A DNA stretch of 64,000 nt from CBDCXE01 sp965223725 [NCBI: Nitrospinota bacterium] (GCA_965223725.1 CBDCXE010000005.1:558001-622000), one strand, 5' to 3'. Positions 44,211 to 53,744 are shown, counted from the first letter of the stretch. The notes: a model not told the origin generated them from the sequence alone. Translations and numbers: made by a program.

Positions 44211-44870
44211 ATGAAGAAAGTTAATAAAAACCAAAAGTCTGTCGAGGTTGCGGACAGAATTTATGACGCCGCGGAAAAAAACTTTGCCCTGTGGGGCTAT
44301 GCAGGCGCTCGGATGGACCAGATTGCCCAGGACGCCGGGGTGAACAAGGCGACCATATATTATCATCATGGCGGCAAACGCGCGCTTTACGAAAAAGCAC
44401 TGGAAAAAGCTTTTGGCGCCTTGACATCGAATATTATAGAAAAGACAACTCTGGTAATCGCCGCAGAAGACCGGCTGCGGGCGTATGTAAAGAGTATAGT
44501 CTACAATCTTTGCTCATCAGATCGATATCCGTCGATAATATTGCATGAAGTCGCTTCAGGAGGGGCCAACCTGCCAAATGAAATTATCGATGAGATAACC
44601 AGCATGACCGGCGTATTGGGGTCGATCCTGAGCAAAGGTGTGCTGGAGACACGGTTTAAGCTGGCCGATGTAGCAATTATTCTTATGATGATTGTCGGTT
44701 GTGTGAATCTTTATATTGCAGGAACATCTATAAGGGAGAAAGTTTCGAAAGGCAGGATCCATAAAGCCAACAGGCTGTCGGAAACGCCAAAGGCAATGTC
44801 GGAACAGATCATAGATATTATAATAAACGGCCTGAAGACCACCGATTTCAAAGTAATGAAAGGCAAATGA
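44211..44870 (+). CDS. TetR/AcrR-family regulator
   Basis: A 219-residue protein with the TetR N-terminal DNA-binding domain (about residues 10-60: RIYDAAEKNFALWGYAGARM, then DQIAQDAGVNKATIYYHHGGK) and a helical ligand-binding C-terminal domain. The ATG at 44211 is chosen because a TTG at 44190 would leave almost no leader after the predicted promoter; the ATG has no strong ribosome site. It heads an operon with the RND exporter, LolA-like and DUF1302 genes, and likely represses it until a hydrophobic ligand binds. Confidence 0.88.
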   Translation: MKKVNKNQKSVEVADRIYDAAEKNFALWGYAGARMDQIAQDAGVNKATIYYHHGGKRALYEKALEKAFGALTSNIIEKTTLVIAAEDRLRAYVKSIVYNLCSSDRYPSIILHEVASGGANLPNEIIDEITSMTGVLGSILSKGVLETRFKLADVAIILMMIVGCVNLYIAGTSIREKVSKGRIHKANRLSETPKAMSEQIIDIIINGLKTTDFKVMKGK

Positions 44871-44885
44871 CAACATAGACCCGGT

Positions 44886-47291
44886 ATGAGAAAAAGGATC
44901 GAGAATAAATTCTCTGGCCTGGCAGGCTGGATATACGACAATCATTTCAAAACCCTTTTGTTCACGCTTGCTTTCGCCGGGGCGTTCCTTTTTAACCTGC
45001 CCAAGGTGGTCATGGATTCTTCCACTGAAGGGTTTTTGCACGACGACGACCCGGTCCTGATAGCCTATAACGAATTTCGCGACCAGTTCGCCGGCGGGCT
45101 GATGATCGTTGTCGCCATAGAGCCTGCCGACCTTTTCGATCTCGATTTTTTGCGCAAGCTCAAAGAATTTCATGAAGAGATCGAGGATACCGTCCCGTAT
45201 ATCGATGATATAAACAGCCTTGTCAATGCCCGCAATACCCGGGGCGAAGGTGACGAGCTGATCGTCGAGGACCTGATGGAGACCATGCCGGCAAACGAAA
45301 CAGAGCTGGCGGAATTCAAACAGCGTGTGATGACCAACCCCTTCTACAGGAACCTTCTGGTCTCGGAGGATGGCGCCTTCACCGTCATAGTGATCGACCT
45401 GGAGACCTATTCGCCGACAGAAGAGGCGGAGGATATTTTGGAAGGGTTCGACGAGGATGAGACGGAGCAGGAGGATATACCGGAGCAACAATTCCTGACC
45501 GACAGCGAGCAGAACGAAGCAATAATCGCCATACGCGAGGTGATGGATCGATATAACGGGCCCGGTTTCTCCGTCCGCATGGCCGGGTCGCCGGTGGTGG
45601 CCAACGACTTAAAGCGCGCCATGCAGACCAACATGAAGCGGTTCATAATATTGGTGGCTGTTATCATTTCGATTGCGCTGTTCCTGGTGTTCAGGCGTAT
45701 CTCTGGTGTTATATATCCTTTGGTGGTTGTTGGGCTGTCTTTATTGTCCACTATAGGCCTGATGGCGTTTTTCGGGTTTGCCATTAAGTTGCCGACCACG
45801 ATTTTACCTTCCTTTATACTGGCGGTGGGTGTGGGTGACTCTGTCCATATACTGGCGTTGTTTTACAAGCGATTCTCGCAAAATGGCGATAAAAGGGCAG
45901 CGATCGTATATGCCGTGGGACATTCCGGGCTGGCGATTTTGATGACCAGCCTGACCACCGCCGCCGGTTTGCTGTCGTTTGCCTGGGCGGAGGTGGCGCC
46001 CATCGCCGACCTGGGGCGGTTTGCCGCGGCCGGGGTTATTTTGGCCCTTATTTATACGATGATAATACTGCCAATATTAATCGCCGTATTCCCGATAAAG
46101 GACAAGCACAATGGCGGCGAGGCGGAGCGCAACACTATGCTGGACAATATACTGGTCTCCATCGCAGATTTTTCCACAGCTTACCCGAAATCTATCCTGG
46201 TGGTCAGCGCGGTTCTCGTGGCAGGCTCGCTCTACCTGGCCAGCGGGATACGGTTTTCCCACAACCCGCTGAGATGGTTCCACGAAAGCGAAAACATCCG
46301 GCAGACAACCGAGTTGCTGGACGAAAAACTGAAAGGGACCAGCAGCGTGGAGGTGATCCTGGACACAGGGAAAGAGAACGGCGTCCAGGATGTGGAGCTG
46401 CTGAAAAAAATGGAAATACTGGCCAACGAGATGGAGTTTTTCAGAGAAGGAGATTTCTTTGTCGGCAAAACCCTGGCGTTGAACGATATAGTGAAAGAGA
46501 CGAACCAGGCGCTCCACGAAAACCGGAAGGAGTTTTATACGATCCCGGAGGAACGGAACCTGGTGGCGCAGGAGCTGCTGCTGTTCGAAAATTCCGGCTC
46601 CGACGATCTGGAAAATTTTGTGGATACACAGTTTTCCAAGGCCAGGATCACGATGAAGGTCCCCTGGCTTGATTCCTATTTTTATGGACAGTTTCTCAAA
46701 TGGTTCGACGCCGACCTGGCCAAAAGGTTCGATGGTCTGGCGGAGGTTACGCTGACCGGCATGAGCCCCATGTTCGGGCGGACCCTGGCCGCCGCCATCA
46801 GCAGCGCCACGAAAAGCTATATCATCGCCGGGATCGTGATCACCATCATGATGATCCTTTTGATCGGCAACCTGAAAATCGGCCTGCTGAGCATGATCCC
46901 CAACCTTACCCCGATACTGCTGATGCTGGGTATAATGGGTATTATGGATTATCCGCTGGATATGTTCACCATGCTGATCGGGTCGATCGCCATTGGGCTG
47001 GCGGTGGACGACACGGTCCATTTCATGCACAACTACCGCCGCTACCTGGGCGAGACCTCCGATGTCCGCGAATCTGTCCGTCGTACTTTACTGACAGCGG
47101 GCAGGGCGATGTTGGTGACGACCGTTGTGCTCTCCCTAGGGTTTTTCATCTTCATGTTCGCCACCATGAGCAACCTGTTCAATTTCGGCCTGCTGACCGG
47201 GATCACGATCATCGCGGCTTTGTTATCCGACTTTTTCCTGGCGCCCGCCATCATGACGCTGGTCGGGGTACCGAAAAATGAAAGTAATTAG
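44886..47291 (+). CDS. RND-superfamily exporter (MMPL type)
   Basis: An 801-residue protein with two repeats of an RND half: one membrane segment (about 22-40 and 430-450), a large periplasmic loop, then five segments (about 255-400 and 655-800). GVGDSVHIL and GLAVDDTVHFMHNY carry the acidic charge-relay residues of segments 4 and 10. MMPL-type exporters move lipids or hydrophobic molecules from the inner membrane. The first periplasmic loop has an acidic motif AEDILEGFDEDE (about 181-192). It works with the next two gene products. No MFP gene is present. Confidence 0.9.
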   Translation: MRKRIENKFSGLAGWIYDNHFKTLLFTLAFAGAFLFNLPKVVMDSSTEGFLHDDDPVLIAYNEFRDQFAGGLMIVVAIEPADLFDLDFLRKLKEFHEEIEDTVPYIDDINSLVNARNTRGEGDELIVEDLMETMPANETELAEFKQRVMTNPFYRNLLVSEDGAFTVIVIDLETYSPTEEAEDILEGFDEDETEQEDIPEQQFLTDSEQNEAIIAIREVMDRYNGPGFSVRMAGSPVVANDLKRAMQTNMKRFIILVAVIISIALFLVFRRISGVIYPLVVVGLSLLSTIGLMAFFGFAIKLPTTILPSFILAVGVGDSVHILALFYKRFSQNGDKRAAIVYAVGHSGLAILMTSLTTAAGLLSFAWAEVAPIADLGRFAAAGVILALIYTMIILPILIAVFPIKDKHNGGEAERNTMLDNILVSIADFSTAYPKSILVVSAVLVAGSLYLASGIRFSHNPLRWFHESENIRQTTELLDEKLKGTSSVEVILDTGKENGVQDVELLKKMEILANEMEFFREGDFFVGKTLALNDIVKETNQALHENRKEFYTIPEERNLVAQELLLFENSGSDDLENFVDTQFSKARITMKVPWLDSYFYGQFLKWFDADLAKRFDGLAEVTLTGMSPMFGRTLAAAISSATKSYIIAGIVITIMMILLIGNLKIGLLSMIPNLTPILLMLGIMGIMDYPLDMFTMLIGSIAIGLAVDDTVHFMHNYRRYLGETSDVRESVRRTLLTAGRAMLVTTVVLSLGFFIFMFATMSNLFNFGLLTGITIIAALLSDFFLAPAIMTLVGVPKNESN

Positions 47292-47315
47292 CAACAAAAC
47301 ATTAAGGATGGAAAT

Positions 47316-48128
47316 ATGCGACAGATAAAATATTTGGCAGTCTTCGGCGTGGCGGCCCTGCTGTTTATAAGCTATACCCAGACCAGCTCCGCCGACGACC
47401 CGAAGGCGCGGGAGATTATGGAGAAGGTGGACGCCCGCGATGATGGCGACAACATGACCTCCGACATGAGCATGATCCTGATCGACAAACGGGGTAACGA
47501 GCGCAAGCGCAATATAAAAAGCTTCTCTAAAGATGTGGGCGAAGATAAGCAGCGGCTGATGTTTTTCAAAAGCCCCGCAGATGTGAAGGACACCGGGTTT
47601 TTAACCTACGACTACGACGACCCGGACAGGGATGACGACCAGTGGCTATATCTGCCGGCGCTGCGGAAAACCAAACGGATCGCCAGCGACGACAAGTCGG
47701 GCAGTTTCATGGGCTCCGACTTCACCTATTTCGATATGGTCAGCCGGGAGCTGGAGGACTACGATTTCAAGCTGCTCAAAGAGAGCGAGGTCAAGGGCCA
47801 CAAGGTATGGGTCATAGAATCGACGCCCAGAACCCAGGAAGTGGTAGACGAGTCTGGCTATACCAAATCGGTGGCGTTTATACGGCAAGATAACCATATG
47901 GCCATCCGCGGCGTCAACTGGGTGGAAGAGGGGAACCGGCTGAAATATTTCGAAGTGAAAAAGCTGGAGCGGATCGATGGAATCTGGACCAGTACCGAGG
48001 TGCATATGACAACAAAGAAAAACAAAAAAACATTACACAAAACCGTGATGACGTTTGACAACATTAAATACAACCAGGATCTGGATGAGGGCATGTTTAC
48101 GGTCCGCCGGCTGGAAAAGGGACTGTAG
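47316..48128 (+). CDS. LolA-like outer-membrane lipoprotein-sorting family protein
   Basis: A 270-residue protein with a signal peptide (about 1-26) and a LolA/LolB-like fold: ARDDGDNMTSDMSMILIDKRG, WLYLPALRKTKRI, FMGSDFTYFDM and a C-terminal MTFDNIKYNQDLDEGMFTVRRLEKG. This family (annotated as outer membrane lipoprotein-sorting protein) often accompanies MMPL/RND exporters and may carry the exported lipid across the periplasm. AAGGATGGA precedes the ATG. It lies 24 bp after the RND gene and 13 bp before the DUF1302 gene. Confidence 0.85.
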   Translation: MRQIKYLAVFGVAALLFISYTQTSSADDPKAREIMEKVDARDDGDNMTSDMSMILIDKRGNERKRNIKSFSKDVGEDKQRLMFFKSPADVKDTGFLTYDYDDPDRDDDQWLYLPALRKTKRIASDDKSGSFMGSDFTYFDMVSRELEDYDFKLLKESEVKGHKVWVIESTPRTQEVVDESGYTKSVAFIRQDNHMAIRGVNWVEEGNRLKYFEVKKLERIDGIWTSTEVHMTTKKNKKTLHKTVMTFDNIKYNQDLDEGMFTVRRLEKGL

Positions 48129-48141
48129 ACAGCCAGACCTG

Positions 48142-49581
48142 ATGATGCTTCAGTTATTGCTGGCTTTCCTGCTGTTGGCGACATTCGCGCCTGTATCCGC
48201 CGTTGCGCAAGATGGTGCCTCGATCGATGAAGCGCTGGAAGGGTTCGAAGAGGAAAGCCCCGACGAAACCGACGCGCTGGACGATGCGCTGGATGGGTTT
48301 GACGACACCGACAGCGCAGAACCGATGGAAGAAACCAACACCCCATCCGAACCTTCCATCTGGAGGCTGACCGGCTGGACCAAATTCGGCAGCGCGGTCA
48401 ACTTCGCCCATAAAGCGCCTGAACCAGGCAGGACGGACCATCGGGGCCTCTCCAGGCTCCATTTGAAAGCATATGTGAACCTGGATATAACACCCATGGA
48501 GAAGTGGAGAATCAGGATCGGGGGCAGCGGGTTTTACGACGCGGCTTATACCATTAACGGGCGGGAAAAGTATACCCAGGAGTTCCTGGACAGCATGGAG
48601 CGGGAGCTGCTGTTCGAAGAGGTGTATATCAGGGGCCAGCTTGGCCCGAGCCTCGACATAAAGCTGGGCAGGCAAATTGTGATCTGGGGCAAGTCGGACA
48701 ACATCAGGATCACCGATATATTGAACCCCCTCGATTTGCGGGAGATCGGCATGGTGGATATAGAAGAGCTAAGGGAGCCGCGGTCCATGTCCAAAATTGA
48801 CTATTACCATGGCGACTGGAGCTTCACGGCAATCGCAGTACATGAGATCAAGTTCAACGAAGATCCACCATTCGGCTCTGACTTCTTCTCCGGCTCGACA
48901 CCTCCACCACCGGAAGATATCCCAGGTTCCACCATGGACAACACTGAATTCGCGCTTGCCATCAACGGAATTTTTACCGGGTTCGATATCTCGCTCTATG
49001 CCGCATGGTTGTTCGACGACACCGCCCATGCCAAACTGGCGCCGGGCGCCTCTGGCATACCATCAATATTGCGCCGTCACAGCAAAATCCGCATGGTGGG
49101 CGCGGCGGGTAACATTGCCCGGGGTAACTGGCTTATCAAAGGGGAGGCGGCCTACTTTGACGGGCTGGAATTTTTCAACGCGCCGGGGGAACAAAAATCG
49201 AGGATCGATTCGCTGATCGGCGCGGAGTACAGCGGAATCACAGAAACCACAATTTCGCTGGAGATTGCTAACCGTCATTTGAACGGCTTTGATCAAGCGA
49301 TGAAAGCGGCGCCAGACAACGCCCAGGAAAACGTTTGGCAATCAGCGCTTCGCTATCAGTCAGATCATCTGAACAGCACGCTGCACGCCACGGTGGTCGC
49401 CTCGTTTTTCGGGTTTCGCGCCGAGGATGGCGCATTCCAGAGGGCATCGCTGAAGTATGATCTGTACGACGCTGTTTCCGTCACCGGCGGTGTAGTGCTC
49501 TATCAATCAGGCGACAGCTTTCTGTTCCAGGATATAGGCGATAACGACCGGTTGTTTCTCGATATAAAATACAGCTTTTGA
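48142..49581 (+). CDS. DUF1302-like outer-membrane beta-barrel protein
   Basis: A 479-residue exported protein: signal peptide (about 1-22), an acidic linker with two LxGF repeats (about 28-37, 45-55), then a beta-barrel-like region (about 70-479) rich in alternating residues, with LKLGRQIVIWGKSDNIRITDILNPLDLRE-type sequence typical of DUF1302. The C-terminus ends in YSF, an outer-membrane sorting signal. It would be the outer-membrane partner of the RND exporter. The ATG at 48142 is the first of two (ATGATG). Confidence 0.83.
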   Translation: MMLQLLLAFLLLATFAPVSAVAQDGASIDEALEGFEEESPDETDALDDALDGFDDTDSAEPMEETNTPSEPSIWRLTGWTKFGSAVNFAHKAPEPGRTDHRGLSRLHLKAYVNLDITPMEKWRIRIGGSGFYDAAYTINGREKYTQEFLDSMERELLFEEVYIRGQLGPSLDIKLGRQIVIWGKSDNIRITDILNPLDLREIGMVDIEELREPRSMSKIDYYHGDWSFTAIAVHEIKFNEDPPFGSDFFSGSTPPPPEDIPGSTMDNTEFALAINGIFTGFDISLYAAWLFDDTAHAKLAPGASGIPSILRRHSKIRMVGAAGNIARGNWLIKGEAAYFDGLEFFNAPGEQKSRIDSLIGAEYSGITETTISLEIANRHLNGFDQAMKAAPDNAQENVWQSALRYQSDHLNSTLHATVVASFFGFRAEDGAFQRASLKYDLYDAVSVTGGVVLYQSGDSFLFQDIGDNDRLFLDIKYSF

Positions 49582-49583
49582 CG

Positions 49584-50180
49584 CTAGATCTTCGACCTGC
49601 CGCCCAGCGCCTTGCTCAACGTCACCTCGTCGGCGTACTCCAGGTCGCCCCCCATCGGCAGACCGCGCGCTATCCGCGTCACCAGAACATCTTTGTCCGC
49701 CAACATCTTCGAGACATACATGGCGGTCGCCTCCCCCTCCACCGTCGGGTTGGTGGCAAGGATCACTTCCTTGACGCCGCCGCTATCCACCCGCGCCGTC
49801 AGTTCGTCGATCTTCAGCTCCTCCGGCCCGATCCCGTCCAGCGGCGCCAGCACACCCATCAGCACATGGTACACCCCCCGATACTCGCCGATCCGCTCTA
49901 TGGAAAAAACATCGTGCGGCTCCTCCACCACGCACACCAACGACTGGTCCCGCTCCGGGTCGGCGCAGATTGCGCAAGGGTCGCTCTCGGTGAGGGAATA
50001 GCAGACGGAGCAGAGCGCCACCTTCTCCTTGACGGCGATCAGCGCATCGGAAAATTTATGCACTTCGGCGGTGGATGATTTCAGTATGTGGAACGCGAGG
50101 CGTTCGGCGGTTTTGCGGCCGACACCGGGCAGCTTGAGGAACCGCTCCATCAGGGTCGTCAGGGCAGGGGGGCCTTTCAT
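49584..50180 (-). CDS. recR: Recombination protein RecR
   Basis: A 198-residue protein with the RecR parts in order: a helix-hairpin-helix (LPGVGRKTAERLAFHIL), a zinc finger (CSVCYSLTESDPCAIC), and a TOPRIM domain (VVEEPHDVFSIERIGEYRGVYHVL, then ATNPTVEGEATAMY). RecR with RecF/RecO loads RecA onto gaps. It is 9 bp downstream of ybaB, in the common dnaX-ybaB-recR order. Confidence 0.97.
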   Translation of the reverse strand: MKGPPALTTLMERFLKLPGVGRKTAERLAFHILKSSTAEVHKFSDALIAVKEKVALCSVCYSLTESDPCAICADPERDQSLVCVVEEPHDVFSIERIGEYRGVYHVLMGVLAPLDGIGPEELKIDELTARVDSGGVKEVILATNPTVEGEATAMYVSKMLADKDVLVTRIARGLPMGGDLEYADEVTLSKALGGRSKI

Positions 50181-50189
50181 AATCGCCGG

Positions 50190-50510
50190 TCAGAACAGCC
50201 CCGGCACTTTGTCCGCCATGCCGCCGGTGGCTTTGCCCATCTCTTCTTCCTTGATCTTGCGCGCCTGATCCATGGCGTTGTTGACCGCCACAACTATCAG
50301 GTCTTCCAGGGTTTCTGTATCCTCCGGGTCCGCCAGTTCCTTGTCGATGGTAACGCCAGTCACCTTGTATCCGCAGGTAACGATAGCTTTCACCTGGCCC
50401 TGGCCCGCTTCGCCTTCCACCTCCCGCTTGTCCAGCTCTTCCTGCAGCTCCGCCATGCGCTTTTGCATCTGCTGCGCCTGGCGCATTAAATTCCCAAAAC
50501 CTTTTGCCAT
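50190..50510 (-). CDS. ybaB: YbaB/EbfC nucleoid-associated protein
   Basis: A 106-residue protein with the family features: N-terminal GNLMRQAQQMQKRMAELQEEL helix, VEGEAGQGQVKAIVTCGYKVTGV, and EDLIVVAVNNAMDQARKIKEEEM. It forms dimers and binds DNA. It lies between dnaX and recR on the same strand. Length matches the family (100-110). Confidence 0.95.
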   Translation of the reverse strand: MAKGFGNLMRQAQQMQKRMAELQEELDKREVEGEAGQGQVKAIVTCGYKVTGVTIDKELADPEDTETLEDLIVVAVNNAMDQARKIKEEEMGKATGGMADKVPGLF

Positions 50511-50536
50511 CTATTTGCTCCTGCGATAACTTGTTG

Positions 50537-52210
50537 TTACAGATTTTTGGACACTTTAAAGTCGACAACCTCGCCATGAAATATATCGAGCGCGCTCTGT
50601 ATTATGTCAGAGTCCATAACCTGCTTTTTGATATTTTTTTCCTTCTCCGCCGAAATGCCAGCCTGCTCGTCACTTAACTTTTTTTTTTCATCATGGAATT
50701 CGGTGACGATCCTCACTTTTTTACCAAGATGATCCTGCGCTACTTTTTCCAATAAAGCTTTGTTCCCATCATTTTCCAGTTGCTCCCGCGCCATCAGATC
50801 ACCCACCACGATCACCACCACGTCGTTTTTAATCTGCACGGTGGCATGCTCGAATATCCCCATCATCATCGGCCGGGAGTTTTTGAATTTTTGCAACAGG
50901 TCGTCCTGGTCTTCGCCGGAAACCGCGCTCTGGATCTCATTCGGCGCAGACTCGATATTGGTATCAACCTCCAGCAACGATGGCTGCTCTTCCGGTACTG
51001 ATGATGTGTGGACGGCCGGAGTTTCCTCCGGTAGCGACTGCTCCAGCTCTGATTGCGCCTGATCAATTTTGTCGATCATTTTGTCGATCGACACCAACCC
51101 CCGTTTCTCCGTGAGCCGCAGCAGGCCCATCTCCAGGTTGATCATCGGCTGTGTGGAATATTTTATTTTCTCGATAGTTTCTGTAATTACGGCAAAAAAA
51201 CGCTGAATCTCGTCATAATCAAAGGCTCCCGCCCATACTTTCAGCTGCTCCTGTTCATCCGATTCAAACCCGGCCAGACCTTCCGGTCGAAACCTGGCGA
51301 TCATTATGTGGCGGATCACATTGACCAGATCCTCCAGAAACAACCCAGGGTCGGAGCCGGAATAAGTCACCGATTCGGTCAGCTCCAGCAACCCTCCCTT
51401 ATCCTGATCCATTATCGCCTGAACAACACCGAACAGGGTGGAGCGGTCCACCAGCCCCAGTATCAGCTTCACATCATCTTCGTTGATCTCGCCCGCGCCG
51501 TATGCGGCCGCTTGATCGAACATCGATTGCGCGTCCCGCATGGAGCCGCCGGCGCGCCGGGCGATGATCTCCACGGCGGAGGGCGATACTTTTATCGCTT
51601 CATGCTCGGCGATCATGTTCAGTTGCGCAATTATGTCGTTGAGCGATATCGATTTATATTCAAAGCTCTGGCACCGGCTCAGGATGGTGTCCGGCACTTT
51701 GTTCAGCTCTGTGGTGGCGAAGATGAACTTGACGTGCGCCGGCGGCTCCTCCAGCGTTTTCAGCAGGGCGTTGAACGCCGCTTTCGATATCTGGTGCACT
51801 TCGTCGATGATATAGATTTTGTATGCCGAGCTGGTGGGCGAGAACATCACGTTCTCTTTCAGCTCGCGGATATTGTCCACGCCGGTGTTGGAGGCGCCGT
51901 CGATCTCCATCACATCCATCGACGAGCCTTGGGCGATCTCGACGCAGTTGCTGCATTCCAGGCACGGCTCCGACGAGACACCCTTTTTACAGTTAAACGC
52001 TTTGGCCAGGATCCTTGCTGTGGTGGTTTTGCCGACACCGCGGGCGCCGGAGAAAATGTATGCGTGGCCTGCTCTGCCGTTGTCCAGCGCGTTGGAGAGG
52101 GTGCGGACGATATGGGGCTGGCCCACTATCTGGGAGAAGGTCTGGGGCCGGAACTTGCGCGCCGTTACTTTGAATTTGCTTTCTACCAAACCGGACCACC
52201 CATCAGTCAA
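50537..52210 (-). CDS. dnaX: DNA polymerase III subunits gamma/tau DnaX
   Basis: A 557-residue clamp-loader subunit. The AAA+ domain carries GARGVGKTTTAR (Walker A), a four-cysteine zinc module (CKKGVSSEPCLECSNC), IYIIDEVHQIS (Walker B) and SRC (arginine finger region). Residues about 370-557 are the C-terminal tau-type part, less conserved, with a long acidic linker. I saw no clear programmed frameshift signal, but could not rule one out. It starts with TTG at 52210, just after the SRP RNA gene. Confidence 0.95.
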   Translation of the reverse strand: MTDGWSGLVESKFKVTARKFRPQTFSQIVGQPHIVRTLSNALDNGRAGHAYIFSGARGVGKTTTARILAKAFNCKKGVSSEPCLECSNCVEIAQGSSMDVMEIDGASNTGVDNIRELKENVMFSPTSSAYKIYIIDEVHQISKAAFNALLKTLEEPPAHVKFIFATTELNKVPDTILSRCQSFEYKSISLNDIIAQLNMIAEHEAIKVSPSAVEIIARRAGGSMRDAQSMFDQAAAYGAGEINEDDVKLILGLVDRSTLFGVVQAIMDQDKGGLLELTESVTYSGSDPGLFLEDLVNVIRHIMIARFRPEGLAGFESDEQEQLKVWAGAFDYDEIQRFFAVITETIEKIKYSTQPMINLEMGLLRLTEKRGLVSIDKMIDKIDQAQSELEQSLPEETPAVHTSSVPEEQPSLLEVDTNIESAPNEIQSAVSGEDQDDLLQKFKNSRPMMMGIFEHATVQIKNDVVVIVVGDLMAREQLENDGNKALLEKVAQDHLGKKVRIVTEFHDEKKKLSDEQAGISAEKEKNIKKQVMDSDIIQSALDIFHGEVVDFKVSKNL

Positions 52211-52222
52211 TTATTAAAAAAC

Positions 52223-52314
52223 GCCGGGCTACTTACACACATCGAAAGCTCCGCTGCCGCTGCTCCCTTCCGGGCCTGACGGGGTTTACGGGTAACGATT
52301 GTGTAAGGCCCGAC
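52223..52314 (-). ncRNA. ffs: Signal recognition particle RNA (4.5S type)
   Basis: Read on the minus strand, about 92 nt. The conserved apical part GTCAGGCCCGGAAGGGAGCAGC matches the bacterial SRP core (GTCAGG..CCGGAAGG.AGCAGC). The ends pair: GTCGGGC with GCCCGGC, then CTTACACA with TGTGTAAG. A GTTTTTT run follows the 3' end. It lies directly upstream of dnaX on the same strand, the usual place for ffs in many bacteria. The RNA binds Ffh to target membrane proteins. Confidence 0.93.
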
Positions 52315-52604
52315 AAAATCTTTCGCTTATAACAATGCCGCTCTTATGCAATATCCGCATCACGCGGGTAACGATTGTGTAAGCCCGACAAAACTTTCGT
52401 TATCACCTATATCATATCGAAGAAATCAATAGTATCATAGAAGCAGTGATCAGGAACAATGAATCACATCGAGTTTTTACACTTCCGGAAAATCACTGTT
52501 ATAATATCAAATTGATTTTTACGGCTTGAGCTTGCGCCTTCCGACGGTGTATTGTTAAACCTTTGTAAATTAATCCATATACAGGCATGAAGCATATTTA
52601 AAAC
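52315..52604. other. 290-bp intergenic region with a partial SRP RNA duplication
   Basis: No gene. The region holds a duplicated part of the SRP RNA 5' half with its upstream bases (52365-52405), and probably promoters for the leftward ffs/dnaX genes and the rightward aminotransferase gene. The part 52,490-52,600 is AT-rich. Confidence 0.5.
52365..52405 (-). repeat. Partial tandem duplication of the SRP RNA 5' segment
   Basis: The 41 bp from 52365 match 52289-52333 (the SRP RNA 5' end and bases upstream of it): CGGGTAACGATTGTGTAAG is identical in both, then CCCGACAAAA after one missing base, then (T)CTTTCG(C)TTAT. The two copies start 76 bp apart. The second copy lacks the SRP core, so it cannot be a working SRP RNA. 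Confidence 0.8.
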
Positions 52605-53735
52605 ATGAAAGTAGACTTTTTCCGGCACAACATAACCGCCGACGAGCGCAAGGCGCTGGACAGAACCTTGAAGGGGCTGTTTATCTCCACCGGCGATGAG
52701 GTGGCGGAGTTTGAGCGGCGGTTCGCGAAATATCTGAGCATCAAGCATATCGTGGGCGTGACCAGCGCCACCGCGGCGTTGCATCTGGCCCTAGAGGCGC
52801 TGGGCATTGGCGAGGGTGACGAGGTGATCACCACGCCGATGACTTTCGTTGCCTCCGCCCATGCCATCATCCACGCGGGCGCCCGGCCGGTGTTCGTCGA
52901 TGTGATCCCGGATACAGGCGAGATCGACCCGGCCGCCATAGAGAAGGCGATAACAAAAAAAACGCGGGCGATCCTGCCGGTGCATCTGTATGGCCAAATG
53001 TGCGACATGAAGGCGATATCGAAAATCGCCAGGAAGCATAAGCTGAAAATCGTGGAGGACGCCGCCCACGCGGTGGAGGCGCAGCGTGACGGCGTGATTG
53101 TCGGCCAACTGGCGGACGCCGCGGCCTTTTCCTTCTACGCCACGAAGAACATAACAGCGGGCGAGGGCGGGGCCATATCGGTCCACAACAAAAGGCTGAG
53201 GGATAAGCTGATCTCCGCCCGGCTGCACGGCATGTCGAAGGACGCGGCGGCGCGGTATGGCAAAAAGTTCGCCCATTACGATGTGCCGACCGTCGGCTGG
53301 AAATATAACATGTCGAACATACAGGCGGCGCTGCTGATCCCGCAACTGGACAGAATAGAAAAAAACCTTAAGGTCCGACAAAAACTTTGGGATATATATG
53401 CAGACGAGCTTTCCGGTGTTAAAAACCTTGAGCTCCCGACGATACTTCCCAACTCGCGATCGGCATTGCATCTGTTCACAGCGTGGGTACCGTCGAAAAA
53501 GCGGGACAATATCTTGCAGCAACTGCAGGATAAAGGAATCGGTGTGGCGGTCAATTTTCGGCCGGTACATCTGATGAGTTATTATCGCAAACGTTACGGT
53601 TTTAAACGGGGTATGTTCCCCCATGCGGAGCGGATAGGCGACCGGGTGATCACCCTGCCTTTTTACCCCACGCTGAAACCGAAGCAGTTAAAATATGTTT
53701 CAAATACATTAAAAGGTATACTTGAAAAAATATAG
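52605..53735 (+). CDS. DegT/DnrJ/EryC1/StrS-family PLP aminotransferase
   Basis: A 376-residue aminotransferase of the sugar type: the PLP lysine is K181 (FYATKNIT), with GEGGAIS after it, D152 (EDAAHAVEA) for the pyridine nitrogen and TSATAALHLAL for phosphate binding. These enzymes usually aminate dTDP- or UDP-keto-sugars for surface polysaccharides. No sugar pathway genes are beside it; it lies 9 bp before ahbA, probably by chance of operon order. Substrate cannot be told. Confidence 0.88.
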   Translation: MKVDFFRHNITADERKALDRTLKGLFISTGDEVAEFERRFAKYLSIKHIVGVTSATAALHLALEALGIGEGDEVITTPMTFVASAHAIIHAGARPVFVDVIPDTGEIDPAAIEKAITKKTRAILPVHLYGQMCDMKAISKIARKHKLKIVEDAAHAVEAQRDGVIVGQLADAAAFSFYATKNITAGEGGAISVHNKRLRDKLISARLHGMSKDAAARYGKKFAHYDVPTVGWKYNMSNIQAALLIPQLDRIEKNLKVRQKLWDIYADELSGVKNLELPTILPNSRSALHLFTAWVPSKKRDNILQQLQDKGIGVAVNFRPVHLMSYYRKRYGFKRGMFPHAERIGDRVITLPFYPTLKPKQLKYVSNTLKGILEKI

Positions 53736-53744
53736 GACAACACT

